From Odiellus spinosus (lineage: Eukaryota; Arthropoda; Arachnida; Opiliones; Phalangiidae): a stretch of 64,000 bases of DNA. The stretch lies in NCBI GenBank assembly GCA_963920705.1, contig OY987227.1, positions 17,633,434 through 17,697,433 of the forward strand, read 5' to 3'. The translations under genes and the position numbers were made by a program. Position 1 is the stretch's first letter; every line of letters begins with the position of its first letter. This document shows, one piece after another, positions 1 through 13,324 of this stretch. Below the pieces are notes generated by a model. The model was not told the DNA's origin. It ran no database searches and saw only the letters and a list, made by a program, of their open reading frames with translations.

Positions 1-2548
1 AATAATTTCAAAATAAATTAATAAATCTTACTAGGAGCCGAGGAGCATGCCAATGAAAAAGACGATCGGGCTAAACAATAACGTTAATTGAAAGATTTAT
101 CCAGTGTATTTAAACAATAACGTTAATTGAAAGATTTATCAAATGAAAAAATAACTGTATGTAGAATTTATCGAATGGAAAAAAAGGTGTATCGAAGTTT
201 TAAGCCAATGGAAAAAAGCTGAATCAAAGTTTTAATGGAAAAAAAAAGCTGTATCGAAGCCAATGGGAAAACATATATAGCAAGGAGTTAGCCAATAGAA
301 AATCAACTATAGCTTAATAAAAAAAGAGTCAGTAATAAGTGATAGAAATCAACATAGTGTGATGCGAACGCAACTTATTATAAAGAAAAGGCGTCCCGTT
401 GAAAAGACGGCGTATTAAACAGTTGACCTTTGAACCTATAGAGTCTCTCAACGAGGGAATGTTAAATGTGGAAGATCTTTTCTTCTATACGGTACATATT
501 TTTATTCGAGATTCCTTGAAGCTATACTAACGGATGAAAGAATTATAAAGATTTCCTCCCATCCGGAGAACACCTCGCGATTTTTGGCGCCTGTTCGACT
601 ATTTTCGTGTTCTATCGATGATTGAAGGTGGTAGGGGGTGGAGAAAGGGTGCGAGTCGTTGTTTAAAAAAGATGGAAACCACCCGCATAATCTTCCATTC
701 TCTTTCGCCAGAGAAACGTCCTTCTAGAATATTATTCAAGTTCAAAGCTATAATATATACAGGGTGTAACAATCATCCAATTACTAACTATACAGTTGAA
801 AGCCCATCCTTGACTTCAAAATAAATACCCTTTCCAAACCGTCCTTGCCAAAATTCAAATTTCCAAAACTTCAAAATCATTTTCTCTACGGAAAGTTAAA
901 ATAAAAATAATCTATTGTTTTCAGCGAATATACTTCTTCTCTACGGGGTTTATTATAAATGTATCCTTCCGCCGTATCTTCCTACGTGCTGAAAGCATAA
1001 ACCTAATGGAGAAATAACGTGGGATTCACTTGTTCGTATAATGTCAGCATTTCAAATATTTAACGATTTTAAAGGAATACTAGACTCTGGAAACATGTTA
1101 TCTTGAATCTAATTAGATTTAGTGTAGTTATGGACCTTTTCAACAAGTAGTTCAGGACCAAGAAATACTTATTCAACAAAATACATTAATTTCCAGGAAG
1201 TCAACAGCTTGGTTAACTCAGTACTAGCGGTGGCGCCGCCAGGACTTTTTTCAACGTACGGTAATTAAACCTTTAGGAGTCCCTATAGGACCTAGGATAG
1301 TTAATAAATTTAGAATGGAATAGAATTTGGGGCCCCCTTGAAATTTACACGTAGGATATAGCCTACTCAGCCTACCCCTGAGTACTAACCGCCTTTCACG
1401 ACATATGTTTATTGGGGATGATCACTAATCACTGACCTTAGGTGGAATAAAAACACCCTGTCTAAAAGTTGACTGTGTTGGGTTGGGCACTAAACTTTCT
1501 CGAAACTTCAAGAAGAGAGGAGAACAGGGTTAACTGAAACAGGGTGCTGCTCGCCTCTTCCTGGATGCGTAATGTTAAAAAGGCGGTGGTTAGATTAATA
1601 AAATATCGGGGGAAGAAAAACTAAAAACGTGCTCTTTCGCGGTTTGCTATCTAAATTTCGAGGGGAATGAAATGAAAAATAAAGAAAAAGAACTGGCTTC
1701 TGGGAGGCCTTGCTTTTCGAAATAAATTATCTATTCGTCGTCGTCGTTGTCGTATAGGAACACCTGTTACTTAGACGCCCATCTAAATGATCTTCGATCA
1801 CTTTGAATCATTTCCAATTACGCAAATTAGATAGTTTTCAAAGTAAAAAACCCTTTAAGTATTGTATAAATAATTTTGGATGGAATTTTGATATGATAAG
1901 CTTGGGTTAAAATAGAGTAAACGGGTGATTATGGTTGCGCTTTTGAGTTAAATTTTGATAACCAACTACAAAACATTGGCCATCTGTCGTGGATAATGAC
2001 GTTATAGAAAGGAAATTACGTAAACTAGGTTGACTCGGTGCTTATAACCAATAAATATGTTTATATTTAGGTTACATTAGGCTTAAGCGATGAACTATTT
2101 ACATCCAAAATAAATTTAAAACTATAATTATTCCCGAAATGGCCAGAAAAGTCAATTATATTATGGAGTTAAATGCATTTTGGCGAGGCTATACATTACA
2201 TTAGAAAATCCGTGGTTTTTCTATCGGGAACCTTTAATGCAAGTTGCTGATCACGTCAAGTAATCGGTGTAGCTTTTATCGCACTGTTCAAGTGATTTCT
2301 TAAATAAATACTAGTTGTATAATTTTACTGAAGAGGTTATGTTGAAAATGAAAATAAAGTTAGGGTTAAATTAATTACCGATCTACATCAACTAGTCGAT
2401 TTCGTAACTTACTACAGTCTTTAGTAATTCGGGGGAGGGGTACTGGTATTTTGTAATGAAAAGTAATTTTCCTCAACTAGTTTTGGGAAAACAATACAAG
2501 ATGGGTAAAATTGTAAAATTTAAGGGTCAACTGTTTAAATCCTTTGTC

Positions 2549-2696
2549 GCATTCATTAGCATCCTCTAACGGCAAATTGGGACAGAAGTAGTAACACTTA
2601 CGCGTCTGCTATGGATATAGAATAGCCAGACGCGCAAGTGGTTTTGTTAGTGACTAATTGTGCCACTGTTTGCCGTTAGAGGACGAGTATGAATGC
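2549..2696. repeat. Short hairpin MITE (about 148 bp) with nested inner stem
   Basis: The ends form an imperfect inverted repeat of about 28 bases whose perfect core is CCTCTAACGGCAAA on the left and TTTGCCGTTAGAGG on the right. Inside lies a second, stronger stem: ACGCGTCTG with CTAT on the left pairs with ATAGCCAGACGCG on the right around a loop of about 9 bases (near 2600-2640). The whole unit can fold into one long hairpin. It is most likely a tiny MITE; no clear target duplication was found. Confidence 0.6.
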
Positions 2697-4927
2697 CAGT
2701 TTTTTTTATTTATCTTTATCTATTAAGATATGTGTCCATTGTTAATAGTACTAACAGGAAAAAAACCTGGTCCTAGTTTTAAACAACACAATTACGCAAA
2801 ACATATACGGTAAATTTCCATTTGCTATATTGTATCATTTATTTGAGATCCCACTTTATAATCTTGAGTTACACAAATTATACCGGTTTAGCACCAGAAA
2901 ATGAATAATTTAAGCCTAGAATTTACGAGTAATACTTAAATTACAAGTAAAGTCACGTTAATAGTAACGAACAAAATCTATTCTAAATTTCATTCCGATT
3001 TGCTTAAAGTGAAGTAGTCACCATTTTTTCGAATTCCTATGAATATTTCTAGTTTTATCATACTATTAAAACGAAATATTCGAAATTTTATACCTCTGGG
3101 TTGACGCGGTCTTAAGAAACTTCAAAATGAAAATTATATATATCCTAGATAATTTTTTCTGATATATAATGTAGTTTATTTCTGGAACGTAATTATAACT
3201 ATAATTTTGATACGAAAGGTAGGACTTTCTGGATAAAGTACTTTTACGAAAAAGATTGCGCGAAAGCAACTTTATCACGTGCTAAAACGCGCGAGAATCA
3301 ACTGCAGGCTCTACAATAGTCACGCGACCATAGAAATGACGTAGTATTGCTGGAAATATTTTTAAAAATTTCGAAAACAGCGATTATAAAATACGTGTTT
3401 TTACTGTTGCGGTAATTAATTTCCGAGATAGCCTCACTTTCAAACAAACTTTGAATACTTAATAATTTCACGTTATATACAGAAACCCGTATTGAATTAT
3501 AGAATTTAGAACTCTCAAGGATATTTAGTAACAGTATTAATGTATTGAAAAGCGACATAGACATTATAAGCTTACGGTTATACGTGGACAAACTCTTATC
3601 AAATTAACCGAAGAAAAAGGAGTAATCCCTTATCAACATGTCGCCAAACCGCTCGCTTTGAAATTAAAAACCTTTCCAAAGAAATTAAAAACAAAAACTC
3701 GACGATAAAAACTGTGTAACTCGCGCGTCTAAATGGCGATACAAGAAAGAATATTGGAATTAGCCCCAAAAAACTTTGATAACATCATTCTTAAATGAAC
3801 CTTTTAAATTTGATTTTAGTACGTTCCAGATAACTCGAATGAAGAAAAATTGAAAAGTCCTGGCCACCACGCCGCCGCCAAATAAAACCTTTCCCAACAT
3901 TACAATCTTTCAATCATATAAAATTGAGTTTAAAGAGACATTGAAAAGGATTCACTTCTTCAATCTCGAATGTTTAAGTCAAACGAAACCGATAAATACA
4001 ATAGGGGCTGATCTCTCCACGTAATCGGTGTACAAGCCTGTATTTTTGACTGTACTAAAACGATTACGTAACTGAATACGTATTCAGTATTATCCAAAAT
4101 CAGTCACATTAACGCGTAATCTGTATAGAGATTTTTCAAAAATGGTTAACTCTTCGCCAATTTCATTATTTCTGTTTAGACAAGGGCCTAATCTTTATTG
4201 ATATTGTGAGGTCCATTTGACAAAATCTCGTCAAAAGAACTATTTCTATTTCGACATTTTCAAAATTTATCCAGACTTTATAAATTAAGGGTGTCTATCC
4301 AAAAATACTCAACAGAAATCATTTGTAATATAAATTCAAATAGTATTTGCATTATTTTTAAGATTATGAGCACCGTTACTAAGAATATCCCCGCTGAATA
4401 TGGTTTTTAAAAAGTCAAGTGAAAAACAAGCTTTATATCGAAAGTTTTTTTAATTAAAAATTCCAGAAGTTTTTCCCATGTTGAATTAGTTTTTCCGTAA
4501 ATAAGTTTTACAGTAAAATTTAGATTAAGATTTCGTACATGCAGAGCTAATGTTTTATTCTTGCTGTCTGCATGACTTTTGACGAAATTTCATAAAATTC
4601 CCGGGCTTTTCTTGATACATATTTTTTTCCTCGCATAATTCAAAACAAAGATTAAGTTCTTATTAGTTTCAAGTTACTACATAACTAAGCCAAATATTCT
4701 TTCACTAATTAGGGCCGGACTCTGTTAATTATAAGGTCCATGACTTTATTACTCGCTCGTACTCGTTTATAATTAAAACACTATTAACCCAATTAACCGC
4801 TTGTCGGTTGAACTTAGCAAATAAATTAAGGAATTTAAAAAAAAATTATAAATATTTCAAATTTTCATTCACCCTCCCTTTATCGTAAGGTTCTCGGGGG
4901 TCGAGTCCGATTCAGAATATATTCTAA

Positions 4928-5320
4928 AGCCTCGTTCATACATAGACCTAAATGCGCTTCGATTTCTATAAAGCCGCGTTCACTAGGCCTTGGAATCGAT
5001 TTAAACCGTTTCAAAACGTTTCGCTAGAGTCGTGTGAATGGGAAACCTTCTTTTCTCGAATCAATTTGATTCGATTTCTAGAAACCAGATTCATACCGAT
5101 TCGGTTTCAACAACCGATAGATGAAGCTACGATAAATCGATTTATAAAGATAACGCGTGAACGCGTGACTCTTAAAACGATTATTGGCGATTTAATATCT
5201 GTTTGATTTTACTGGTTCAAATCGATTAAGAAATGCTAGTGTGACCGTAGCTCAAGTGAACCAGGGAAAACGCTTCGTACAGGTTTGGGAATCGATTTGC
5301 CCTCAAGTATGAACGAGGCT
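4928..5320. mobile_element. MITE with 14-bp terminal inverted repeats, containing a second element
   Basis: The outer ends are a perfect 14-base inverted pair, AGCCTCGTTCATAC at 4928-4941 and its complement at 5307-5320, both flanked by TAA, which fits a 3-bp target duplication of the PIF/Harbinger type. Nested inside (about 4972-5252) is a unit with ends AGCCGCGTTCACTAGG and GCTAGTGTGACCGTAGCT. Its internal blocks (ATCGATTTAAACCGTTTC and others) recur at 14301-14396, 19615-19756 and 19805-20101. It has no coding capacity. Confidence 0.65.
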
Positions 5321-5584
5321 TAATGTTTGAAACGTCGCCATCCATGCAGTAATATTATATATAAGATTCGACTGGCGCCACACCTTTGGACGCTCAAGAG
5401 ATTTGAGGAGGAGGAGAGGGAGTCAGACATCCCTGTTGGGATGGCTTCATTACCATACCAAGTTTTCAACGTGTAAAACATTTATCCCACCTATACCTCT
5501 CTATAACTTAATTTCTTGGGAGTTCGAAGATGTACCTGGTAATATAGATTCTGAAACCCCTTCCTGATTACGACTGGATGTTTT

Positions 5585-5680
5585 AAATCCGCCAGGTTGA
5601 GTCATCGTCGAGGAGAAGGTCGAAAATCCTATCCGTACGTGGTTCGAATCACATCTGCCCAAAAACCCTTTTTTTTTGCG
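5585..5680 (+). other. tRNA-like B-box with downstream T-run (tRNA relic or SINE head)
   Basis: GGTTCGAATCACATC near 5641-5655 matches the RNA polymerase III B-box/T-loop consensus, and a run of eight or more T follows about 20 bases later, as at a Pol III terminator. No matching acceptor stem, D-arm or anticodon arm could be paired upstream, so this is not an intact tRNA. A decayed tRNA or tRNA-derived SINE fragment is the likely reading. Confidence 0.25.
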
Positions 5681-6469
5681 GAGGTAAAAAAAGGATTATT
5701 ACGTGTCCATGAAAGGCTTAACCGAGCTGTGATTGGGGGAAACCTCATCAATAATTGGGAACGACTAATTTAATTTTACCAAAAATAAAAAAAATCGATT
5801 GACACCCCTTAAATGGTTACTCCAACTTACTCTGGTGTACAGTGCGGTGATTCATATAATCGCCTGGCCGCAATTAACTAAAATTCGTTTACCCCTTTTA
5901 TTTTAAAACTAGCAAAAGGAATGCGTAGTCAATTTCACTTCGAATTGGCATCAGGCGCAAGGATTAGCGGCTAACAGTATGATTGTTTTAGAGAAATCAA
6001 AATAGGTAAACGAGTACGAATAAGTGTAGTTATCATCGCGATCGGACACGTCATAAGATTTGGTAGCTTCGCGTACACGTAGATTATACTTCTTTTATTT
6101 AGAAATTAATGGCTATAGCTCAAAGGTTTGCTAGTGTTGCCAAATCAAGATGGAATAGACTATATTAAATAATTTTTTTTTTATAAACTTGTAATTTTTC
6201 TATAAAATATAATTGGTAAATGATAGGGTGAAAAAGCAACCCACACTAAATTATTTGATACATGGTTGATTATTTCTCATAATAATTTATAGGAAGGAGA
6301 AATTGCCGAGATATAATCAAATGGTCTTTAAATGTTTATCTATATATATGTATTCGAATAAATATAAAATATTATAAATTAGAGGCATGAATTAATTTTT
6401 TATCGATTCTACTATTAAAACTAAGATTTCTTACCTTATTCAGAAACTGTCATAAAAAAAATAAGAAAA

Positions 6470-6704
6470 TATTCAGATTTTGGTATTTAATTAAAAGGAG
6501 TACCTTCGACTAATCAAAAGACTCTCCACCTTTGCCTTAGTAAAATATCCGCGTCATAAACTCGTGAAAATATTCGAGAATGAGATTTGGCGAGATTCAA
6601 AGAGTGTGCCACGGCACGTGTCGCCGGGATTTTATTAAGGCAAAGGTGGGGCGTCTTTTGATTAGTCGGAGGTTCTCCTTTAAATTGTATGCCAAAATCT
6701 GAAG
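6470..6704. repeat. Fold-back element with arms of about 84 bp
   Basis: The left arm (about 6470-6553) and right arm (about 6622-6704) are inverted copies with roughly 85-90% identity by eye, separated by about 68 bases. Long perfect segments include GACTAATCAAAAGAC and CCACCTTTGCCTTA on the left with their complements on the right. It is probably a fold-back MITE. Transcribed, it would make a long hairpin RNA of the kind that feeds endogenous siRNA in insects; that role is inference. Confidence 0.75.
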
Positions 6705-7948
6705 GTTTCTGATATTTTGTACACTTTAGACACACTTCTTGAATGTTTTACAACGCAAACATGTCTTATTTTTAGACGCAGCATCAATTTAAAAAATTAC
6801 TTTCCCTAAATCTTTACTCAACGAGTTAACTTGAGTTAAATTTTCATTCTGGTATTTTTCTAAAAGTAAAAAGATTGCAAACCTAAAAATTTATATTCTA
6901 CGTCTACATTATTTAAGCAAAGCCAGAAAGAAGGGCCCTATATAGAAAATGATTGCGTATTAAAAGAAATCATCAAATAATGCAAAATTAGTTGAAACTT
7001 CGTAAGAAATACGGGAAAAAAAGTTAATCAATATATTATCATAGTAATTAGGGATAGTTTACCCCCTGTAGTTAAGTTTCCCGCCAATTTTGTAGTGAAA
7101 AATATGTCGTAAACATTATTATTCGTCGTCTGCTGTCTGCTTTAAGGCTCAGATTATAAACATATTTAATTTTTATATGAAAAAATAAAACCCATTTCCC
7201 AGGGGCAAAATTTTTAAAATTTGTACCGTATACTTTATAAATTTTATATATTGTTTTTTAATTCTAGGCGTCGTATTCTTCCTCGTAATATACTTAAGTT
7301 TTAAATGTCATAAGGAGAAAGAAAGAAAAATAAAGGTTTTTAATTATACCTTATAATTCGCAAGGTGTAACAATTAAACAAAACCTCCCTTTTCACCACG
7401 AGAGATAAAAAAGTTTCGAAAAAAGAAAATAAAATATGAGATTTTAAGTATATAGAAAAAAAAACGCAATTATGATATTGTACTTTTGTGATTTTTTTCT
7501 AATATTACATTAAAATTCGCGCTTACAGCTGTGAGAAAGGGAGAAGGGTTCGAAAAACACCCTTGTAGCAACAACTAGCTTTGAATAAAACATTTTTCTA
7601 ACGGTTGGAGACATTAAGCGAAAGGGTCCTTGGGACAAAATGAATAACGATCGAAAGATAATCTACATCTCACTCTGCAATTAAAAGAATAATCTAAATC
7701 GCCCACCTAGAAACCATGTACTAAAACCTTAAATTTGATGTTTTTATATAAATGTCAAAGGGAAAGTAAAAAACTTAATTTTTATAATTTAAATATTTTG
7801 TATTCATTCTTTACCAACTTATGTAGTTTATTCAGAACTAGTTTTCAAATAGACTTATATTTGTTTCTTAAATCATATTTGAAAAAGAGAGATACAAGCA
7901 AGATTATAAAGAGTTTGAGAAAGCGAACAATGACCATTTACTTACAAT

Positions 7949-8481
7949 CAGGGTTGACAAAAAATCGAATTTTTTCGGATTTATACGATAATTATCGGAT
8001 TTTTTCGGATTTGTACGATAATTATCGCATTTTTCGTATCTATACGATAATTATCGGATTTTTCGGATTTATACGATAATTATCAGATTTTTTCGGATTT
8101 ATACGATAATTATCAGATTTTTTCGGATTTATACGATAATTATCAGATTTTTTCGGATTTAGACGATAATTATCGGATTATTTGAAATTAAATTAAAACC
8201 GGTCCAAAAAATAAATTAACACAAAAAATTCAAGAATTAAATTAAAATTTCATAAATTAAAACCGCTACAAAAATAAATTAAGTTTAAAAGTTATAAAAT
8301 TCATTTTGCTTTGAATAGCAATACTGTTGTAATGTATATTGTCACAATAATGATTTGAATTATTGAAAATTAAACTTGAAAAAACTGAATTCAGAATTTT
8401 TTTATCTAATTCGATAATTATGATTTTTTCGTCGGATAATTATCATTGATAATTATCCATCAAAATTATCGACCAACCCTG
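7949..8481. mobile_element. hAT-like MITE (533 bp) with internal minisatellite
   Basis: The ends are CAGGGTTG at 7949-7956 and CAACCCTG at 8474-8481. They are flanked by 8-base near-identical target duplications, CTTACAAT on the left and CTTGCAAT on the right. Eight-base duplications and CAGGG-type ends are characteristic of hAT elements. The left half holds a minisatellite with a unit of about 30 bases containing ACGATAATTATC, repeated about seven times (about 7970-8185). The apparent ORF across the repeats is not a gene. No transposase is present, so it is non-autonomous. Confidence 0.8.
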
Positions 8482-10531
8482 CTTGCAATGAATTGGTCAC
8501 GTGACAATATTTGTCCTATTACATACTCAAGTTTTTAGAAAATTCCTTACTACGCGAAGAAAAATTGACTTTTGTGATATTCCACAAATGTTTGAAAGTT
8601 TGGAAATAAGTTTTTTTATTAAAAAATATATTTCTCAAACCCTTTTTAATCGGTACTTGATGTAAAAGTGGTTTTATATATTCTTCTTTCATAAATAATT
8701 GGATTCTAAAATTCTTCGAGGTGGTTAATGATGTATTAATGATTATATTTGTAGAGGACCCGCAATTAAAAGAATAACTTATCTCTTATAAAAGAGAGTC
8801 GAGTTATTAGTTCAACTATTGCGTTAGATTACACGAATTTAAGAGATTATCTAGGGATTTTCTACAAGTGTTATTTAATCATAATACGATTAACCGTTTA
8901 GAGTTGGATCTTTCTTTTTGTTTCACGATAAATTTAAACTAGTAAAATTCGAGATTGTAATAATAATTACAATCATTGCGTTTCATCATCTCTTTAAAAA
9001 CCTTTCCAAATCTGAAGGGAGAATTATTTTTTTTAGATATGCCTGTTACGAAACTTATAATAATACTCTATCAAGCGCAAAAAATATTTTGTTTTGTTTT
9101 TAAAATTTTGTTAAAAAAATAATAATAAAATACCATAAAATGAATTGAAATAAAACAACACAAACACCTATAATGTAAGACATGACGCCATAGGCGACAA
9201 GAACACGATTAGAATCTTTCACGGATAATTAAGAATTGATTTTTCAATTATAATTTTAAATTTTTACGCATAAATTATCAGCGTGTCCCTTTAGGCTCGG
9301 TTGTCAAATCACAAGACGATTAAAAAGCGATGATAATTAAAATTTTACGATTTATTTTAAAATCATTTTCATAAAAAAAGGGTAGGGGGTAAGTAATGGA
9401 AAACCAAGAAAGGGGGGTTTAATATTATACCCCGTGGTTCAATATTGGGTCATAGCGAATTCGGAGTCTCCGAAAGATTTATGTTCCAGCTCGTAAATCA
9501 GATTAACGCGACGGCTACCGAGTAACATTCGTGTCAAAAATAAATACTTAAAAGAGAGTACTTTACGACATTTTTTTCCAGTCTCATTTCGAATGCAGAG
9601 GAGCGCGAATTCGATAAAATAAAATCCATAGATATAAAAGATGACTAAGTAATATCGCTACAGCTATACTAAATAGTCTTACTATTACGCAGTTTGTTGC
9701 ATCGAAAAGATTCATAGTTTCATGGCGAAAAGAAGATATTACAGTTCGAGTTGGTTACTATCGACGTGGGGTCAACATGTTAGAACATAACTAGAGCTCG
9801 GAATCGGATAATGAATAACTTAGGATATCCATTGATAACCTTTTTTTCAGATATTTTAATCTGGGATAAATTGATTGTTAATATAAAACCACAAATTATA
9901 TAAACAGACATATCAAATCGATACGAATTATCTGTAGATAGGTTTGATTAATAAACGAACTACGTGAGTATTCAAACGGATAATTCGAGGATAAAACTAT
10001 GATGTTTCTCGAAATCCGTGTAGAATGAAATATAATAATTATAATTTAATCTAAATTGAATTGAATTCTAGCTTCAAGATCTCAATTTGGGTTAAAATCC
10101 GCTAAGAAACTTTAGTTTCAAATTTTGTTATCCGAATGAATAACTCGTAATCAATTTCCTATAGCAATGAGTACAAAGTTTGCCTTACATTCAGATACGT
10201 TAACTCGAATACAAATTGGATAATATCCGATTTATATTCACGTTGTTCTTACTCAATTAACAAAAGTTGTACGAATTCCGAGCTCTAAACCTAACTTAAT
10301 TTAACATGTATTCTTATTTGGGAAGCAGCGATAACACTTAACTATAGGAAAAGACTGACTGCATGATCTCCTATCTATAGAACAAAGCAACTGTCCTTAC
10401 TAATTGTAGACATACCCCGGACAACTGTAATATATTTCACTCATTAAGCCGAAAAATAAATTTATATATATTTTTGATATTTTAATTTTGAAGTTTCTTA
10501 AAAATGCGTCAATGCAAAGGTGTAAAAATTC

Positions 10532-10583
<52 letters not shown>

Positions 10584-12412
10584 GACTTTATGTATCAATC
10601 CGCCTCACTCTAAACTTGAAGGCAACTTTGAAATCTCGTCAATTTATCATTTACCACCAACTGCAACCTTGTCTAGCGGGGCGTCGGGATAGTTACCACC
10701 ACCCTGTCACCCACTCAGGTTTAAAAACCACCATTGGCACTTATTCGAGAAATAACATTAGATTTCTTTTCCCTCACGTGGGTTGCGTGTATCACGTGGT
10801 TTCGGTTAACTTTTAGGATCTTTTTACTTTAATATTTATAATACTCGAATGGGGATTTAAGTGGGGGCGACTAAAATATTCCTACGCGGTCACTTTTAAA
10901 TTTTAGTTTTATTTTTTTCCGCCGCCAAAATTTTCTTTAAAGTTTCGATTTCAACTTTATCGTATTCTCAATCAATGATTCTTTTTCGTAATCCGAAACT
11001 TTTAGAATTTAGAAATTAAAATAATTTCTTATCAATTTTTATTTTCGATATTCTTTTCCGTAACTCGAGGTATTAGGGTCGTTGAATTATGCTCGTTAGA
11101 CAGATTGACGGAAGCTCGAGATTTATGTTAAAAAGAGATGGAGAGAAAGTAATATTTAACATATTTAAAGGGAAAATGAAAATAATAAAAAATAGAAAAA
11201 TCAAAATAATTATTGATATTTGATTATCATTTAATTTAGCAAAACAATTAAAGAATAAATTTAAGGGAAACTTTGAGCTAGGGAATCAACATGACAAAAA
11301 ACGTATTCGAGATTTTTTTTTCAGAATTTTTAGACACGTTTTTGGTGTTTAAATTAATTTCTAAAGTTTGGTAAAATTTGGAAAAAGGAAATTCGGGCCA
11401 ATCATATTATTTCAGCCTTCAACGGTGCTTGTAATGTCCTAACATTAAAAGAATAGGCCAACGATTGATGCAATTTAACTTGTACAACGTCTGAGATACC
11501 TTTCAATTAGATTTTAATATTCCAGATAGTTCCAGAGAAAAGTTTAATCATCTCTCATTTCAACTTATCAGTGTTTGAAATTTTAAAAACCTAGTTAAAT
11601 ATTTAATTATATTTATTATAAACTAATTTGGAAAAACGAAATCTATTTAAAACCATTTTCTTTTTCACGAGCCATTTGATGAAAAATTGGAAATATAGAA
11701 ATAAGGTTAATGATATGGAAATCCTTTTGATATCGTGAATTTCTCGTATTTAAGTGGATTATGGGAATAAATTGCATTAAATCTAAGCCAGGGATTTTAT
11801 AATTACACAGAGTCATGATAGGTCGTATTATTATTATTATTATTCCCCCTTTGTAGGATCACCATTTTCATATTTTCAAGAGCAGTTGAAGTAAAGCTGT
11901 CGCGGATTGATACACAATATCAAACGTAATAGAAAAAAAAAGGTTATTGTCAAAATTATCTCTTATATAACCCACGATTATATAATTATAATATCATTAC
12001 TATAATATAAAATTTAGCGACATCAATGAAATGGAACTTTTGAAATTAATAAATAGGATACAAAATGAATAGATTGTAACTAAATGATTTATTTTGATTA
12101 ATTAATTATTTAGGAAAATTTGTTGATTCAACTAAAATAGAAACAAGATAGCCAAATCCAAAAGAGAAGCCACACCCCAAGAGCCCATTCATAAACCGAT
12201 TTAAAACACAATTCAGATCTATTTTTAATTTAAATAAAAACATTACTACGCAACCCAACTTACGCAAACTATTATCTGAAAACGCCAACCTTTCAAAACT
12301 ACAGGTTTTTGTAAAATAAAATATATAAAAAGAAAAACCCATAGGACCCATCAATAAACTAGAGAACACGGTGTGCATGGTTTAAGAATCGGGGTCGCGC
12401 AACAACTTTTAG

Positions 12413-12445
<33 letters not shown>

Positions 12446-13324
12446 TAATTTTAAAACCCCCTAATAAAAATAAGCCCACACAAGTCTGAAATTTTCAATG
12501 GAAAACAAAACGGTTATAAAAAAATATAACCAAAAATTTTCCCCTTTTAATAATACTAAGGCGATATAAAGGAGTGTCAAAGAGGAAGACATAAACACCC
12601 CGAAAACCTTAAAGAGACCCACTTAGATTGAATAAGAAAAGTATTATGAAGTTTATATATAATCGCGGTCTATAGTATCGGGTATTAATCCAAATCTAAT
12701 CCGACGAAAATAAAGAAGAAAAAATAAATAAAAAAGATCAAAAGAGAGAATCCGCGAGCGCGCAAAGTTGAACTGGCGAATTACCTTTTTGGGGCCAAAA
12801 ACGAAAAGAGGACAATTTAAAACCCTATTATTAAGTATCAGAGTTTTGTAAAAGTGTGAATAATAGCGCGTTTTGTTTTCTTCTCGCAGCGTATTTATTA
12901 CAAAACTCCCTTACGTTATAATAATCCGCCTTTTGTATATCCCATAAGAAAGTCAAACTCAAAGTGCGTTTAGATAAATCTTCGCGCGGCACCCTCTGGG
13001 CTTTAAACTTGAAGGACTAATGAAACAACCATAAATTTTTCGTTACGTTGATTTTGAAACAGATTTCGTTTTTTCATTCCGCTGCTCCAACCTCCAACTG
13101 CACGTTGACGGAGCTCTGGTACATACATTGAATCAATGGATATCGGGAGCAGTCGGAGCAGCTCAAAGTATATAGCGACATGGTTTTGAAACCAAGAAGC
13201 CACGTACTGCGTGACAATTTGAAAGGGAGGGTGAAGATGAAAATGAAGTGATTTTATATGGATTCTGCTTATAAGACATGTTTGTGCAGTTAAAAATTCA
13301 GGAGAAGAAAATGAGAATGTCTGA

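Noticed and set aside
6514..6735. 73-codon minus-strand frame with two Cys pairs at its start
   Set aside because: It lies almost wholly within the fold-back element; no family or splice support.
7735..8079. 114-codon plus-strand frame with repeats of FSDLYDNYRI
   Set aside because: It runs into the minisatellite of the hAT-like MITE; the repeats come from the tandem DNA, not from a protein.
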